NCBI GenBank assembly: GCA_024291935.2
Contig: JAGTYA010000026.1
Span: 10,086,001-10,150,000 of the forward strand
Origin: Okapia johnstoni
Lineage: Eukaryota; Chordata; Mammalia; Artiodactyla; Giraffidae
Direction of reading: 5' to 3'
Length of the DNA: 64,000 nt
The notes beneath the pieces were generated by a model. It was not told the DNA's origin. It worked only from the letters and a program-made list of their open reading frames with translations, and did not search any database. The position numbers and the translations under genes are program-made. Shown in pieces: positions 47,551-61,119 of the stretch. Position 1 is the stretch's first letter. Each line of letters starts with the position of its first letter.

Positions 47551-49689
47551 GGCTCTTCACTTACAATACATGATGCTTCCTGTACCTGTTGATAGGGCTG
47601 CCGGTACCTCTGCTTCAAATTACTATCTACCTCTATGGCTCTAACTTTCTAGAACACAAGCCCCCTTGGGGTAGAGGGAGGATCGTCAGGCCCCTCTGAA
47701 AAACACCAAGGCTCGGATGAACTGTGGCAAGAAAAGCCAACCCCTTCCCATGACACTCAGAAGTTTAAATGCTAGACTGCCTGTGTACACTAAGCAGTTT
47801 CAGTGCGTCACCTCCTATCGTGAGGCAATGCCCTCACCCTTTTAAACTCGTATCTAATCTCAGTGTAGGTGGTCTCCCTAAGACTGCTTTTTGCCTAAAT
47901 CTGTAGGCTTATACCTCAGAGTTGGACTGCAAAGCAATACCCTTTTAACCAGTGCCCTACTAGAACAGCTCTCCTCTCCAAGCAAGAATATTAGAATGTG
48001 CTAAATAAAATGTGCAGGACTAATTCTCCCTGTAGTGGTTAATAAACTTCTAGAAAAGACCAGGTAATTCCAAAGACAAAGCACTCTACCTGCCACCACA
48101 GAAGACAGGCCCTTAACTAGGGCTATCGTGTCAAGGCAGTAACTCCTACGTCTTCCCACTTCTGGACCCCCATCACTATTACTGCAGGCTGACTCCACAC
48201 TTCCACTGCAGGGTTCAATCCCAGGTCAGGGAACTAACATCCCACATGCTGCGCAGCATAGCCAAAAAGAAAAGAAACCGGAACTCAAGTTGTATGGCTT
48301 GGTTCAATCTGGAAAACTGGTTTGTAAACTGCTAGAAACAGACTAAGATCCTTGCCCTAAGGACAGGACTTTCTGTTGACACCAGTGGTTTAGAGGCCCC
48401 TGGTTATGGGATGTTGCTGGGGATACTATCTCATTCCTGCTTCAACCAGAGCTCTTAAAGTCTTACATTTCAGGTGAGATTTCATTGAAAGAGAGTTTCC
48501 TCTTAAAATATCTGACCACCACTGGTCTTTAAAGGGGTACACACCAACATATCATTGATTCACTCTGCTGTATAGCAAGAGACTAACACAACACTGTAAA
48601 GCAACTATATGCCAGTAAAAATTTTTGAAAAATGCATACAAAAACACAAAGGGCCAAACAATCTTGACAGTAAGATGGAGGCTTCACTTACTGACTTAAA
48701 ATACATTACACAGGCACAACAATCAAAACAGTATGGTATTGGCATAGAAACAGGCAGACCTATGTGCCAGAATAGAGCCCTCAGATAAACTCATACATAC
48801 TGGCACAAGCATCTTCACCAAGGTTCTAAGACTCCACAATGGGAAAGAAGTCTCTCCAACAGTCATACAGAAAGGGAAGAAAATTTTAAAACCATATGAC
48901 TGAAAAAGGACTAAGAAATAACTACAAATCAAGTTCCAAAAAAGGGCTAATAATCCAGTTTAATGGACCAAATCACAGACGTCTCCCCAAAATTAAGTGA
49001 AAACAGTGAAGCGATAAATGAAAATGTTCTCAGCCTCACTAATCATGGGAGAAGTGCAAATCAAAATCACAACAGATACCACATCACACCTATCCGGATA
49101 CGTCTTTTGATTAATTTTTTACTTAAGTATAGGTTAATTACAATGTGTTAATTAGTTTTAAAAAAACTTATTGAAGTATAGCTGAATTACAATGTTGTTT
49201 TACTGAGGGTATGTTTTATTAATAAAATTTACGTTGGTAAAAAAAAAAAACATTCCAATTCTATGAAAAAGAGTAACCTCAAATTTATGTCACAAAAGAA
49301 ATAAAGTGATTTTTGAATGACAGCTTTCATGATATATAAATTGGTAAAGTAAAATGCCTGGATGCTATGATGTAGTTGATCTAAATTGTGAGGATTTCTC
49401 AAAGGAGCTCCTTTATCTCGCACAGTAGGTGCAAAACTAGAAATTCATTCAATTTATTAAAACTCCTTTCCCAGCAAGGTAAACCAGGCTTCATCACCTA
49501 AATGGCTCAAGAACCTCCAACGCTGCCTTGGTCATCCTATGGAGCATGGCGCCATCTTCTGGCCACTCTCAAATCATCTGTTAATAATGTGCAACTCTAA
49601 CATGATACCTTGGAGTGAAAAGAACATTTTATGTTGCCTGAAGCCCGGGGCACTTGAGATGTCTTCAAATGTTCTCAAAGAACAGGACA
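47551..49689. other. FADS1-FEN1 intergenic interval
   Basis: No gene is seen. It contains a partial tRNA-derived SINE at about 48190-48275 and L1 fragments at about 48500-49240. The remainder up to about 48180 is unannotated unique-looking DNA. Confidence 0.6.
48500..49240 (+). mobile_element. L1 fragments (ORF2 3' part and 3' end)
   Basis: Phrases such as 'acagtatggtattggcatag' and 'aatcatgggagaagtgcaaatcaaaa' belong to the 3' half of L1 ORF2 in sense. 49100-49200 carries 3'-end-like pieces in the other direction. All reading frames are broken. Confidence 0.7.
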
Positions 49690-50428
49690 TTCTGGTTACT
49701 TTTTATAATTTTATTGAATCTTTTCTTCTCATACCTTAAAAAAAACCGAAACAGCACATGAAAACAGCATCTTATCCCAAAGTTTCAACTCAAATGTTTC
49801 AGGAAGGCCGTGAGAACCATTCCACCACCTTATGCCTCTGAATTACCACTCTATGGAATTTCATAGCCAGTTCAAGTTTCTGCCCACCCCAGGATACAGA
49901 GCCAGTAATCAAACCCTTGTTGCCAACTCCAGGGACGCCGGCTCTCTGCCTATCTTACTTCTCAGCAGCTCTTCCCATCTGTTTAAGACACTGCATCTCC
50001 CTGATGGCTACTGTTTAGGGCGGGTCAAGGCTGAGCCAGAGAGAGCAGTCTGGTTCCATGGTCACCTCCCACCAGCCACTAGTTGGCCAGGCAGGAAATC
50101 ATCCCCAGTCTTTCATCTCCACCATTTATCTCCCTCTCTTCTTCAAAACTTGTTGCTTTCATGTAACAATGGATTCAGTGTCCATTAAATTGCCTGAGGG
50201 GCGGCTTCAGCCTGACAGACTTTCCTGAGCTAAAAAGACAATGACGTACCTCTGTGGCATTCCTGCCATGAGATCAAGTAACAAAGGGAAAAGCACAGCT
50301 GAGCAGGGTGGTGCCAGGGAAGCAATGAAAGCCCCTCCCCCCCCCCCATGGAGGTTTCTCCAGCGCCAGCTCTTGCAGGTAGAGGCAAACATCCTGGGAT
50401 CACAGAGGTATCGTGAAGGGAAACCCGT
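49690..50428 (-). other. FEN1: FEN1 3' UTR
   Basis: It runs from the stop codon to just past a minus-strand AATAAA at 49715-49710, giving about 730 nt, the expected size for FEN1. It contains a C-run at about 50336-50347. Confidence 0.65.
49710..49715 (-). terminator. FEN1: Polyadenylation signal AATAAA of FEN1
   Basis: TTTATT on the + strand reads AATAAA on the FEN1 strand, about 715 nt past the stop. Confidence 0.6.
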
Positions 50429-51571
50429 TTATTTTCCTCTTTTGAACTTCCCTGCTGCCCCAGTCTTTGCCTTCTTCTTAGCGGCTCCCTTGGGCTCTGG
50501 CTCCTTGCGCTTGGCGGAAGAGAGGGAGCCGGTCACCTTAAAGAAATCATCCAGGCGGCCCTGGGTGCTGCCCTGGCGGCTCTTGCTCAGCCGCCTGACC
50601 CCACTGCGGATTCGCTCCTCGGAGAACTGCTTCTCCCCACACATGAACTTGACGAGCTCTTCTTCATTGGGCTCACTCCACTTGAGCTCCACAGACTCCG
50701 GGTCCAGCACCTCGGGCTCCAGGAAGAGCTGCTGGGCCTCCTTGTGGAGCCAGTTTTCCGGCACGGGGTACTTGCTGGGGTCCAGTCGTCGCACGATCTC
50801 CTCGATGCTCTTGTGCTTCTGGATGAGGTCCACGGCCCGCTTGGGCCCGATGCCCCGGATGCTCTCACAGTAGTCACTGCCCAGCAGGATGCACAGATCC
50901 ACGAACTGCTCCTGGTTGAGGCCCAGCTCCTGCAGGATCCGGCTCAGGTGGAACTCCTGGATGGGTAGCTTCTTGGCCTCACTGGCAGTCAGGTGCCGCA
51001 TGAGCACGGGACTGCCGAACGTCAGGCAATCCATGTCCTCCGTGGCTGCGGCATAGACTTTGCCGGCCTTCACCAGGGCTGCACAGCTAGCCTCTGCCTC
51101 GCTGGGCGCGTCAAGGTAGGGGACGCCCATGAGGCTCAGAAGATGCTTGCACTCATCGTTGTGTTGCTTGGTGACCTTCACCAGCCGCTTCGTAAACTTT
51201 TCTACCTCCGCCTCGGCCCCGGCAGCCTGAGCCTGCTGCAGCTGCTTCTCCGCCTCGGCCCGCCGCTCGCTGCGCTTGGCCAGCTCCCCGGACTTGAGCT
51301 GCGGCGGCTTGCCATCGAAGATGTACACGGGCTTGATGCCGTTCTCCATCATGCGGATGGTGCGGTAGAACATGCCCATCAGGTGGCTGGTGGTCTCCCC
51401 CTCCTCATTCTGCAGCACGTCCCCCCCTTGGCGAACAGCTATCAGGAACTGATAAATGCTCATGGAGGCATCGATGGCCACCTTGCGGCCAAAGTAGCTC
51501 TTGATGTCATTCTCCCGGATGGCACTGGGGGCCACGTCAGCGATCAGTTTGGCCAGTCCTTGAATTCCCAT
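50429..51571 (-). CDS. FEN1: Flap endonuclease 1, complete intronless ORF
   Basis: FEN1 cuts 5' flaps during Okazaki fragment maturation and long-patch base-excision repair in the nucleus, loaded by PCNA. The single ORF encodes 380 residues, the usual mammalian length. It begins [15 protein letters not shown], the conserved start whose N-terminal Gly enters the active site. The open frame runs further upstream to 51721, but that part lies beyond a splice acceptor (51591-51592, CTTTTTTAG read on the - strand), so the ATG at 51571 is chosen. The XPG-N acidic residues (DASMS, FDGKPP), the XPG-I block ([17 protein letters not shown]), the helix-hairpin-helix ([16 protein letters not shown]), the PCNA-binding box QGRLDDFF and the lysine-rich nuclear-localisation tail are all visible. 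No disruption is seen. Confidence 0.98.
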   Translation of the reverse strand: MGIQGLAKLIADVAPSAIRENDIKSYFGRKVAIDASMSIYQFLIAVRQGGDVLQNEEGETTSHLMGMFYRTIRMMENGIKPVYIFDGKPPQLKSGELAKRSERRAEAEKQLQQAQAAGAEAEVEKFTKRLVKVTKQHNDECKHLLSLMGVPYLDAPSEAEASCAALVKAGKVYAAATEDMDCLTFGSPVLMRHLTASEAKKLPIQEFHLSRILQELGLNQEQFVDLCILLGSDYCESIRGIGPKRAVDLIQKHKSIEEIVRRLDPSKYPVPENWLHKEAQQLFLEPEVLDPESVELKWSEPNEEELVKFMCGEKQFSEERIRSGVRRLSKSRQGSTQGRLDDFFKVTGSLSSAKRKEPEPKGAAKKKAKTGAAGKFKRGK

Positions 51572-52314
51572 AGCAATACAGGAGGGACAGCTAAAAAAGA
51601 AAGGTGGGTAAGACAAGGAGGAACTTAAAGGATGCAGGAGGGTTACCAGGGGCGCTATGTCATTAACATCATGCCTTCGGCTAAACAAATTTAGCGCAAC
51701 AAAAGGATACCAAGTCATCAAGAAATGTACAGCAAGAAAGTCTACTCAATTAATACTAGTCCACTCAATTAATACTAAGGATTCCTGAGTATCAGGAACT
51801 AAACCACATGCTGAGAGGATAAGATAAGATGTTCAAGTCCTTGGGGGAGTTAAAAGTTTTGTGGCTAAGGCAGCAACGGGGCTAGCATGCAAAAAGGGCA
51901 GCAGCAAGGCCAGAGGAGGAGGCCTGGGCCAGCTTGAGGAGTCTAGGGACCATGATGACAGAACTGCCCCCTGAACGACACACAAATCCCAGTTAGACAA
52001 AAGTGAGACAAGACAGATAAAAAGGCAACCAAATGTCTAAAGTGGTAAACAAACTTAAGAGTATCTGTCTTCTTGCCAATTCATGAACAACACATTCATT
52101 CCTCCTTAGGATCTTTATTCCCAACTCACTCCTCCAGCTCACCTCCTCTCAGCAGCTCTGAGAGTTAGTTCTGTGTCAATCTGTCAAGGCCACAATATCC
52201 AATTATTTAATCAAACATTAATAATGCAGGTGTTGCTGTGAAGGTATTTTGTGGATGTGGTTAACATCTCTATCAGCTGACTTTAAGAAAAGGAGACTTC
52301 ATTCCACAATGTGG

Positions 52315-52530
52315 CAAAGTGAAAGTGTTAGTCACTCATTCGTGTCTGTGTCTCTTTGCAACACCATGGACTGTAGCCCACTAGGCTCCTGTGTCCACGG
52401 AATTCTCCAGACAAGAATACTGGAGTGGGTAGCCATTCCCTTCTCCAGGGGATCTTCCCGACCCAGGGATCAAGCCTGGGTCTCCCGCATTACAGGCAGA
52501 TTCGTTACCTTCTGAGCCACCAGGGAAGCC
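52315..52530 (-). mobile_element. Bov-tA SINE in FEN1 intron
   Basis: Reads 'gtgaaagtgttagtcactca' to 'gagccaccagggaagccc', the reverse complement of Bov-tA. The sequence 'cacaatgtgg' occurs on both sides (about 52304 and 52531), a likely target-site duplication. Confidence 0.9.
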
Positions 52531-53244
52531 CACAATGTGGGAGGGACTCATCAAATCAGCTGAAAGGCTGTAAGCACAAAAACGGGTTTCACAAAGAAAT
52601 CCTGCCTCAAGACCAGTCATCAACTCCTACCAGTCTCCAGCCTGCTGACTTGACCTACAATTTTCAACTTTACAACACCTACAATTACCTAAACAAATTC
52701 CTTCAAGTCAGTCTTCCCATATATCCATATTTTAGATCCTGTTTGTTCTGCTTGTCTGGGCAACATAGCAGCTTTGAAGAACTGGCAGGAATAACATCTG
52801 TGTGAGAGTAATGTGGTTTTCACAACACTTCTCTAATCTCTCTTCAGCATCCCCTCAGCATGTCAACGAGTTTCTACTTCTGTCATGACGTTGTTTTAAG
52901 TCTTTCCCTTTGTATTTTCTCTCCACCGCTAAGTCTGAAATGTGAACTCCACAGCTTCTTCTCTACCCTGAGTTCTGACCCAGTGATGCTACAGTTACTT
53001 AGCCCAGTACCACAGTTCTGTGGTTTGGACTCCTTAGGACAGTATTTTCCAAATGTCAGTCAGGCCTAAACCACCCTCACAATTCTGTGCAACTTCCCAC
53101 GAAAACCTATACTTAAAATTTTCTTTATATAGACACCAATTTCTAAAATATAAATTGGAAAAGAGAATTCATCTTAAGCAATAATACCTGTGCTTTATCA
53201 GTTATATTTTAATACATGTTACATGCGTAAGTATTCAAAAGGAT

Positions 53245-53375
53245 TCGGGGGAACTTCCCTGGAGGTCCAATGGTTAAGAATTTGCGCTCCCAGTGCAGTG
53301 GGCACAGGTTTGATCCCTGGTTGGGGAACTAAAATCCCACATGTCCCATAGCCGCCAAAAAATTTTTTTAAAAAA
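53245..53375 (+). mobile_element. tRNA-derived (CHR-type) SINE in FEN1 intron
   Basis: Begins 'gggggaacttccctggaggt', passes the 'gatccctggttggggaact' core and ends in an A-rich tract. Confidence 0.85.
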
Positions 53376-54019
53376 GGGGGATTTTGGGGGTGCCACTTAA
53401 AGTCATCATGTACCCACTGGTGGTTTGTCCAACACGGTATAGTCTGGGAATCCAAGACAAAGACTGAGATGAGACTGCCCTGTCTCACTTCTGTTCAGCT
53501 GTACCTTCCTCCCACCATTCTGCAGCCCTTTTCTATCTATCTCGTTTTCGTTCCTCTGTGAATGGCAGTGGCCTTGAATCTAGGCACCATTATTTACTAC
53601 CTGGATAACAGTGATCACTAAGTCACTTAGCCTGTGACATTACTAAGCCATTTAGGATTGGTTTTCTCATCTACCAAGTAAGTTGATAACCATGCCTGCC
53701 TTGCAGAATTACTGCCAGGGTTAACTGAGATATCAGACGAAAACTGACAAACACTAGGTGCTCGTAAACGTTCCCCCAGCAGAACCCACTAGATCCTTTG
53801 GTTGGTGCCTCAAGCTGCCGGCTTTGCTAGAACGAGGGCAGACATCCTCCCACTGCGTCCGACAAAGGCAGTGATATGAACAAGTGCAGGTCAAAAAAGC
53901 GTCTCCTCCAGGAGCTCAGTCACAATACACAACGACCTCATGAGGTAGGAGTTATCATCCTCTTTCCACAAATGATGAAAGAGGCTCAGAGACTAAGGGA
54001 CTGGTCCCGGACTCAGAGC

Positions 54020-54599
54020 TGGAAAGTGGCGGGCCCGTCTGAATCCCGCGCTCGCTCCGCCCCGCGCGCGGCAGCCGCCCGCCTTCCCCAACACCCGGCG
54101 CAAGACGGGCCCGACGCTCTCAGAGACACTTCCCGAGGGTCTCACCTGGCCTCTGGGGTGCTCCTGGGTGGCCCAGAACAGAACTCAGCCCGACTCCCGC
54201 CTCTGCCCCGAAGCCTCCTCAGCACCAGTCTCTGGTACCCTCTCGCTCCGCCGCCTTCCAAAGCCCGCGCTCCCGTCACGTGACCTGCCGCGGCGCACAG
54301 CCTCCTGGGAAGTGTAGTACAGGCCCTAGCCTCCTCGGCCAGCTTCTCTCATGGCAATCAGTCCCGCCAAGGAGGACGGACCTGCTCTGCGACCTGACCC
54401 TACCCTTCTCCACTGCTTGCCCCTACTCCACCCTGGGCTCCCGAAGGCCTCAGAACCCGCCACACCCTAAACCACGGGACTACAAGTCCCACAATGCCAC
54501 CCGCCTGGCTGCATTTCCTCTTCCGGTTGAACAGCGCGCCTGCTCCTGCCGACGTGTTCTTCCGGTGTCGGAGTGGCGGATTACCCCGTGCCCGGCAAA
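54020..54599. promoter_or_regulatory. Bidirectional CpG-rich promoter of FEN1 (-) and TMEM258 (+)
   Basis: The two genes are head to head with about 300 bp between the FEN1 first exon and the TMEM258 start codon. Visible sites: palindromic E-box GTCACGTGAC at 54275-54284 (USF/MiT type); two ZNF143/THAP11-type motifs in opposite orientations, at 54304-54318 (reverse of ACTACAnnTCCCAGG) and 54479-54497 (ACTACAAGTCCCACAATGC); two ETS cores CTTCCGG at 54520-54526 and 54559-54565; and a YY1-like CAAAATGG across the TMEM258 ATG. No TATA box is seen. This set is typical of housekeeping bidirectional promoters. Confidence 0.8.
54146..54290 (-). other. FEN1: FEN1 non-coding exon 1
   Basis: The donor CCAG|GTGAGA on the - strand fixes the 3' border at 54146. 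The 5' border is approximate and lies in the shared CpG-rich promoter. Confidence 0.55.
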
Positions 54600-57617
<3,018 letters not shown>

Positions 57618-58126
57618 GCTCCCAAGGGTAAGAGCAGTGACAGGGTGGGACGCTGGAGAAACCTCCCCACATCCACATCGGGGTCCTTGGGCCTGTGTGA
57701 CCCCTTGGCTAATGGAGACAGACTGGACAGAAAGGACAGGGACACCAGACACATGAGCTTCTTTCCCTGTCCCCTGGTGGGAATCTGAGCTGAGCAGGAC
57801 CTGTGTCAGATCTGAGGTCTCCACACTGTCCAACCTGGGTCTGGCGCTGGAATGTACTGCCTTGGGCTGTGGGCACAGGCTTCACATGGTTCTACCTCTT
57901 TGTTCTTACATATCACGCATAGTGGCTGGGGAGCCGTCGGCAAATGGTCAGGCAGGGGGCCAGGATCCAGGACTTGCTGCCAGGAGTTCCATTTTAGTTG
58001 GTTTCAGCGTTCTCAGTCATTGAGATAAATTTTGACTGATGTTTAGTCACGTAGTGGAGGGGTTGTGTGAGGGAAGCTGATGGAAAGATGGGTCCATGCT
58101 CTTATTCTTATACCCTTCTCTTTCAG

Positions 58127-58250
58127 GTTCCAACGGGGCAACTTCACTGAATCCCTGCTTTTGTAAATTAAAATTTTTTTTTTTTTTTTTTACTGTGGCT
58201 GGAAGTGTCCCACCTGTTCCTCACAATAAAGGCAGATGTGACAGCCTGTC
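58127..58250 (+). other. TMEM258: TMEM258 3' UTR exon
   Basis: Acceptor TTTCAG|GT at 58126/58127 pairs with the donor after 57627, so the last exon is wholly untranslated. It contains a long T run near 58171-58190. Confidence 0.75.
58225..58230 (+). terminator. TMEM258: Polyadenylation signal AATAAA of TMEM258
   Basis: Canonical hexamer about 100 nt into the last exon, before a GT-rich stretch (from 58235) typical of a downstream element. Confidence 0.75.
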
Positions 58251-61119
58251 TGGTGCTGGAACCCATGGTTCCCCAGTCCCTCCCCTTTCTGTGTCTCTGC
58301 TGCCTCCCAGATGGTTCCTGTGTCTGGGAATCCCTGCGCTCTGCCTAGGAGGGGAATGTGGGGAGTGTCTTATCCTTAAAATTGAGGGCTTCCTGTGGAC
58401 AGGAAGGGACTGAGCCTGACCTCTTCTGCGGCTTCTAAAGTAAACTTCCTTAGGAACCCGCACCAGTCAAGTCTGTCCCGGGGCCAGTCCCCTTCTCTAA
58501 GTGTAGCCAGGGACCCTCGAAAGGCTCAGCTTGTCCCTAAGGTGGCTCCTTCTAACCCACAAGAACAGGGGACAGGAAGCAAGCAGGCCTGGGGCCGCTT
58601 CCCTCTGCCTGCTGGAGTCAGAGTTGGTACGATAAATATGAGTCAGAGCTTAGGGGCAGGATGGCGGGGGGCAGTTACGTGGAAGGGAGGGGGTGCGCTA
58701 TGCACATGCAGGCTTTCTTGGGGGCTGTAACGTGGGCGGGGCGCTTACGTATTGAGAGGCCCTATATACAGCTTGAAGCTTGGGGAGATTAGCCCAACGG
58801 CTACAGGAGTAAATGCCAAACAGGAGAGAGGAAGGGAGGGGTGGGTTGCTGGACCACGGGTAGGGGATAGAGCTAAGACCCCACTTAGCACCCACTGGGC
58901 AGCTGTCAGCCTCCAGCAGGTGGCCCACTGGCCTTCCCTGAAGCCCTTTTACCTCCCTGGGCTTAAGGCAACTTTGGTCCAAGGTTGACTCCCCCCCGAC
59001 CTTGAGCAGCTTGGAGCCCCCACTTGGCCCCAGCCTCCGCACAGAGGCCCCCCTCCCCAGGCATGGAAACAGCCAGCTGCTAACCAGATTGGGGTGATGC
59101 TGTGTCCAAGTGGCTCCAGGGGGCAGTGGAGGGTCACTTTCCAGTTAAGGGGCTGTGGTCCAAGAAACCTGCAGCCCCACTGAGGAAGCCCCAGAATCCT
59201 ACTACAAGGGGCAAGGCTCGGCAGGTTTATGGCATTTAGGGATGGTTCCCGCAGTGGGGGGAAGAACAGTAGTGCTAAGTAAGGCTCAGCCACCTGTGTG
59301 GTGTGGTGAACTGAAAGTTGCTCAGTCATGTCTGACTGTGTGATCCCATGGACTATACAGTCCATGGAATTCTCCAGGCCAGAATACTGGAGTGGATAGC
59401 CGTTCCCTTCTCCAAGGGATCTTCTAAACCCAGGAATCGAACCCAGGTCTCCTGCATTGCAAGTGGATTCTTTACCAGCTGAGCTACCAGGGAAGCAGTG
59501 GTGTAGGGAAGCAGTGGTGTGGGGAACCATCTAATTCCTATGTCAGAAGAAGGGCATGGAATCCCACTGTGGAGGGGCTGGGAGGTGAGGTATCCTGGCT
59601 ACCCCCCATCCTGCCAGTGTAGACAAGTGCTTGATGTCCATAGCAGAATGGGGCCCATGGTTCCTAGGCTTCTTCAGGATTCAGGTCTCCCCTGAAAGGT
59701 TCCCACTCAAAGCTGAGAATGAGAGGCAGGAGGGGCAAGGCCTGGCTCCCAAAGAGGTGGCAGAACATCACCAGGCGAGGATGGCAGTTCCATCCCCATT
59801 TCTGAACCCTCGGCAGACACTGCGCAGTGATTTCCACTCCTTCCATGAGCCTGGCTGTGGCCTCAGAAGGCTCTAGATACCCACTAAGAAGGGTTAACGT
59901 TGGCACTTGAGATAAGACTTCAGTAACCCAAACCCACTGCTCTGCTCCAGAGAGGATGGGCAGAAGTGGGGCCTACTGCCAAGCACAGGGCCCCCAGCCT
60001 GGCTGGCCAAGCCCAGCATGCAGCCCTTGATCTGGGAAGGTGAAGCCACAAGCATACAGGAGATGGGGGAGAGGCCCGTCCTGTTGGTCGGACTGGGGTG
60101 GGTGTCTTGAGGCTCCCAGGGACGGATCAGAGCCAGGGCCCTGCCTTTCAACTGTCCCCCAGAGCTCTGGCCCAACTGGGACTCTCTATCTCCATTCTTC
60201 TACTCCTGCCCTGGTTTAAGTGCATTTTAGTAATTACTTCATTAATAACAGCAAAAGCTATTTGCATCCACTCATCCACCAGCCAAGACCAGCCTGCTGC
60301 CTTGCAGGGATTCCTGCTCCTCTGCTCAGAGACCAGTGGAAGCTCCCCGGAGCCCAGGCTGTGTGGCTACACAGGGAACTTCCCTTTGGGATACTCCAGG
60401 TTCTAGGGTCCAAGGCTTACCTGGCCCACTGGCCCCGCCCCTGGTTCAGCCAGGCACTTGAGTGTATAGAAGGCATATGGTCAATCGCCAGCCCATCCAG
60501 GGCTGGCTTCAGCTGCCCTGGGAGCTCTTAGAGCCAAGCTCTTCCAGGGAGAAGAGACCTCCTGGGCCACGCTTAAAGCTTAGAAGTCCGAGTCCAGTAA
60601 CAGTCAAACCCTTAAACATCTGCTCCCTAACCCTCCCCAGGGAGCAGCTTTGAGAGTGAGGGCTGTCCGCCCTCCACCGACTCCTGACTTGGCCAGGTCT
60701 CTGAGGGCTCGAGCCAAGCCCCTGTCAATACCAAAGGCGGACAGGTCCTCTCCCCAAAGAGGGATGGCTCCCAGTGGCAGAAGGGGAGGCAGGGAGGGTG
60801 GGCTCTGGACAGAGTCACAGCTTCCCCCGCCTCTGGGGCACCTGACATTGCCAGGCCTGCATCGGCCATGTCTGGATAGATGTGAACTGGACCCGGCAGG
60901 TCTCTCTCCAGCTTCGTCCGTGGTGTGGGGGTGCTGCCAGCGGGAACAGCAGCTCCAGTGTGAGGACTTCCAGTTTCACCAGGCGCAGGAAGGGCCAAGC
61001 CGGCTCAGTCTCCAAGGAAGTGCCAGCGGCGGGCTCCAGTGTAACACAATTGCATCCAGTGTGGAAGGGGCGCCCGGGAACCCCCGGGCCCTAGTGTGGT
61101 GCTGCCTCCAGAGGGCAGC
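58251..61119. other. TMEM258-MYRF convergent interval, probably including the MYRF 3' UTR
   Basis: GC-rich, mostly unique sequence with one antisense Bov-tA (59304-59498). The MYRF 3' UTR must lie in its right part, but I see no canonical minus-strand AATAAA or ATTAAA to place its end. Confidence 0.5.
59304..59498 (-). mobile_element. Bov-tA SINE, antisense
   Basis: 'tgaaagttgctcagtcatgt' to 'gagctaccagggaag' is the reverse complement of Bov-tA. It is followed by a short tandem copy of 'ggaagcagtggtgt'. Confidence 0.9.

Larger units (their letters stand above)
51591..54145 (-). other. FEN1: FEN1 intron 1 (5' UTR intron)
   Basis: Acceptor CTTTTTTAG at 51591-51592 and donor GTGAGA at 54145 (read on the - strand). 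This matches the known FEN1 structure of one non-coding first exon and a second exon with the whole ORF. The intron holds an antisense Bov-tA, a tRNA-derived SINE and MIR-like sequence at about 53560-53790. Confidence 0.75.

Noticed and set aside
50241..50873. 210-codon plus-strand ORF opposite the FEN1 3' end
   Set aside because: Antisense to the FEN1 C-terminal coding region and 3' UTR; no family resemblance.
50993..51628. 211-codon plus-strand ORF opposite FEN1
   Set aside because: Antisense frame of the conserved FEN1 coding sequence; it has no domain of its own.
51572..51721. Upstream extension of the FEN1 frame by 50 codons
   Set aside because: A splice acceptor lies at 51591-51592 and the conserved protein starts at MGIQGLAK.
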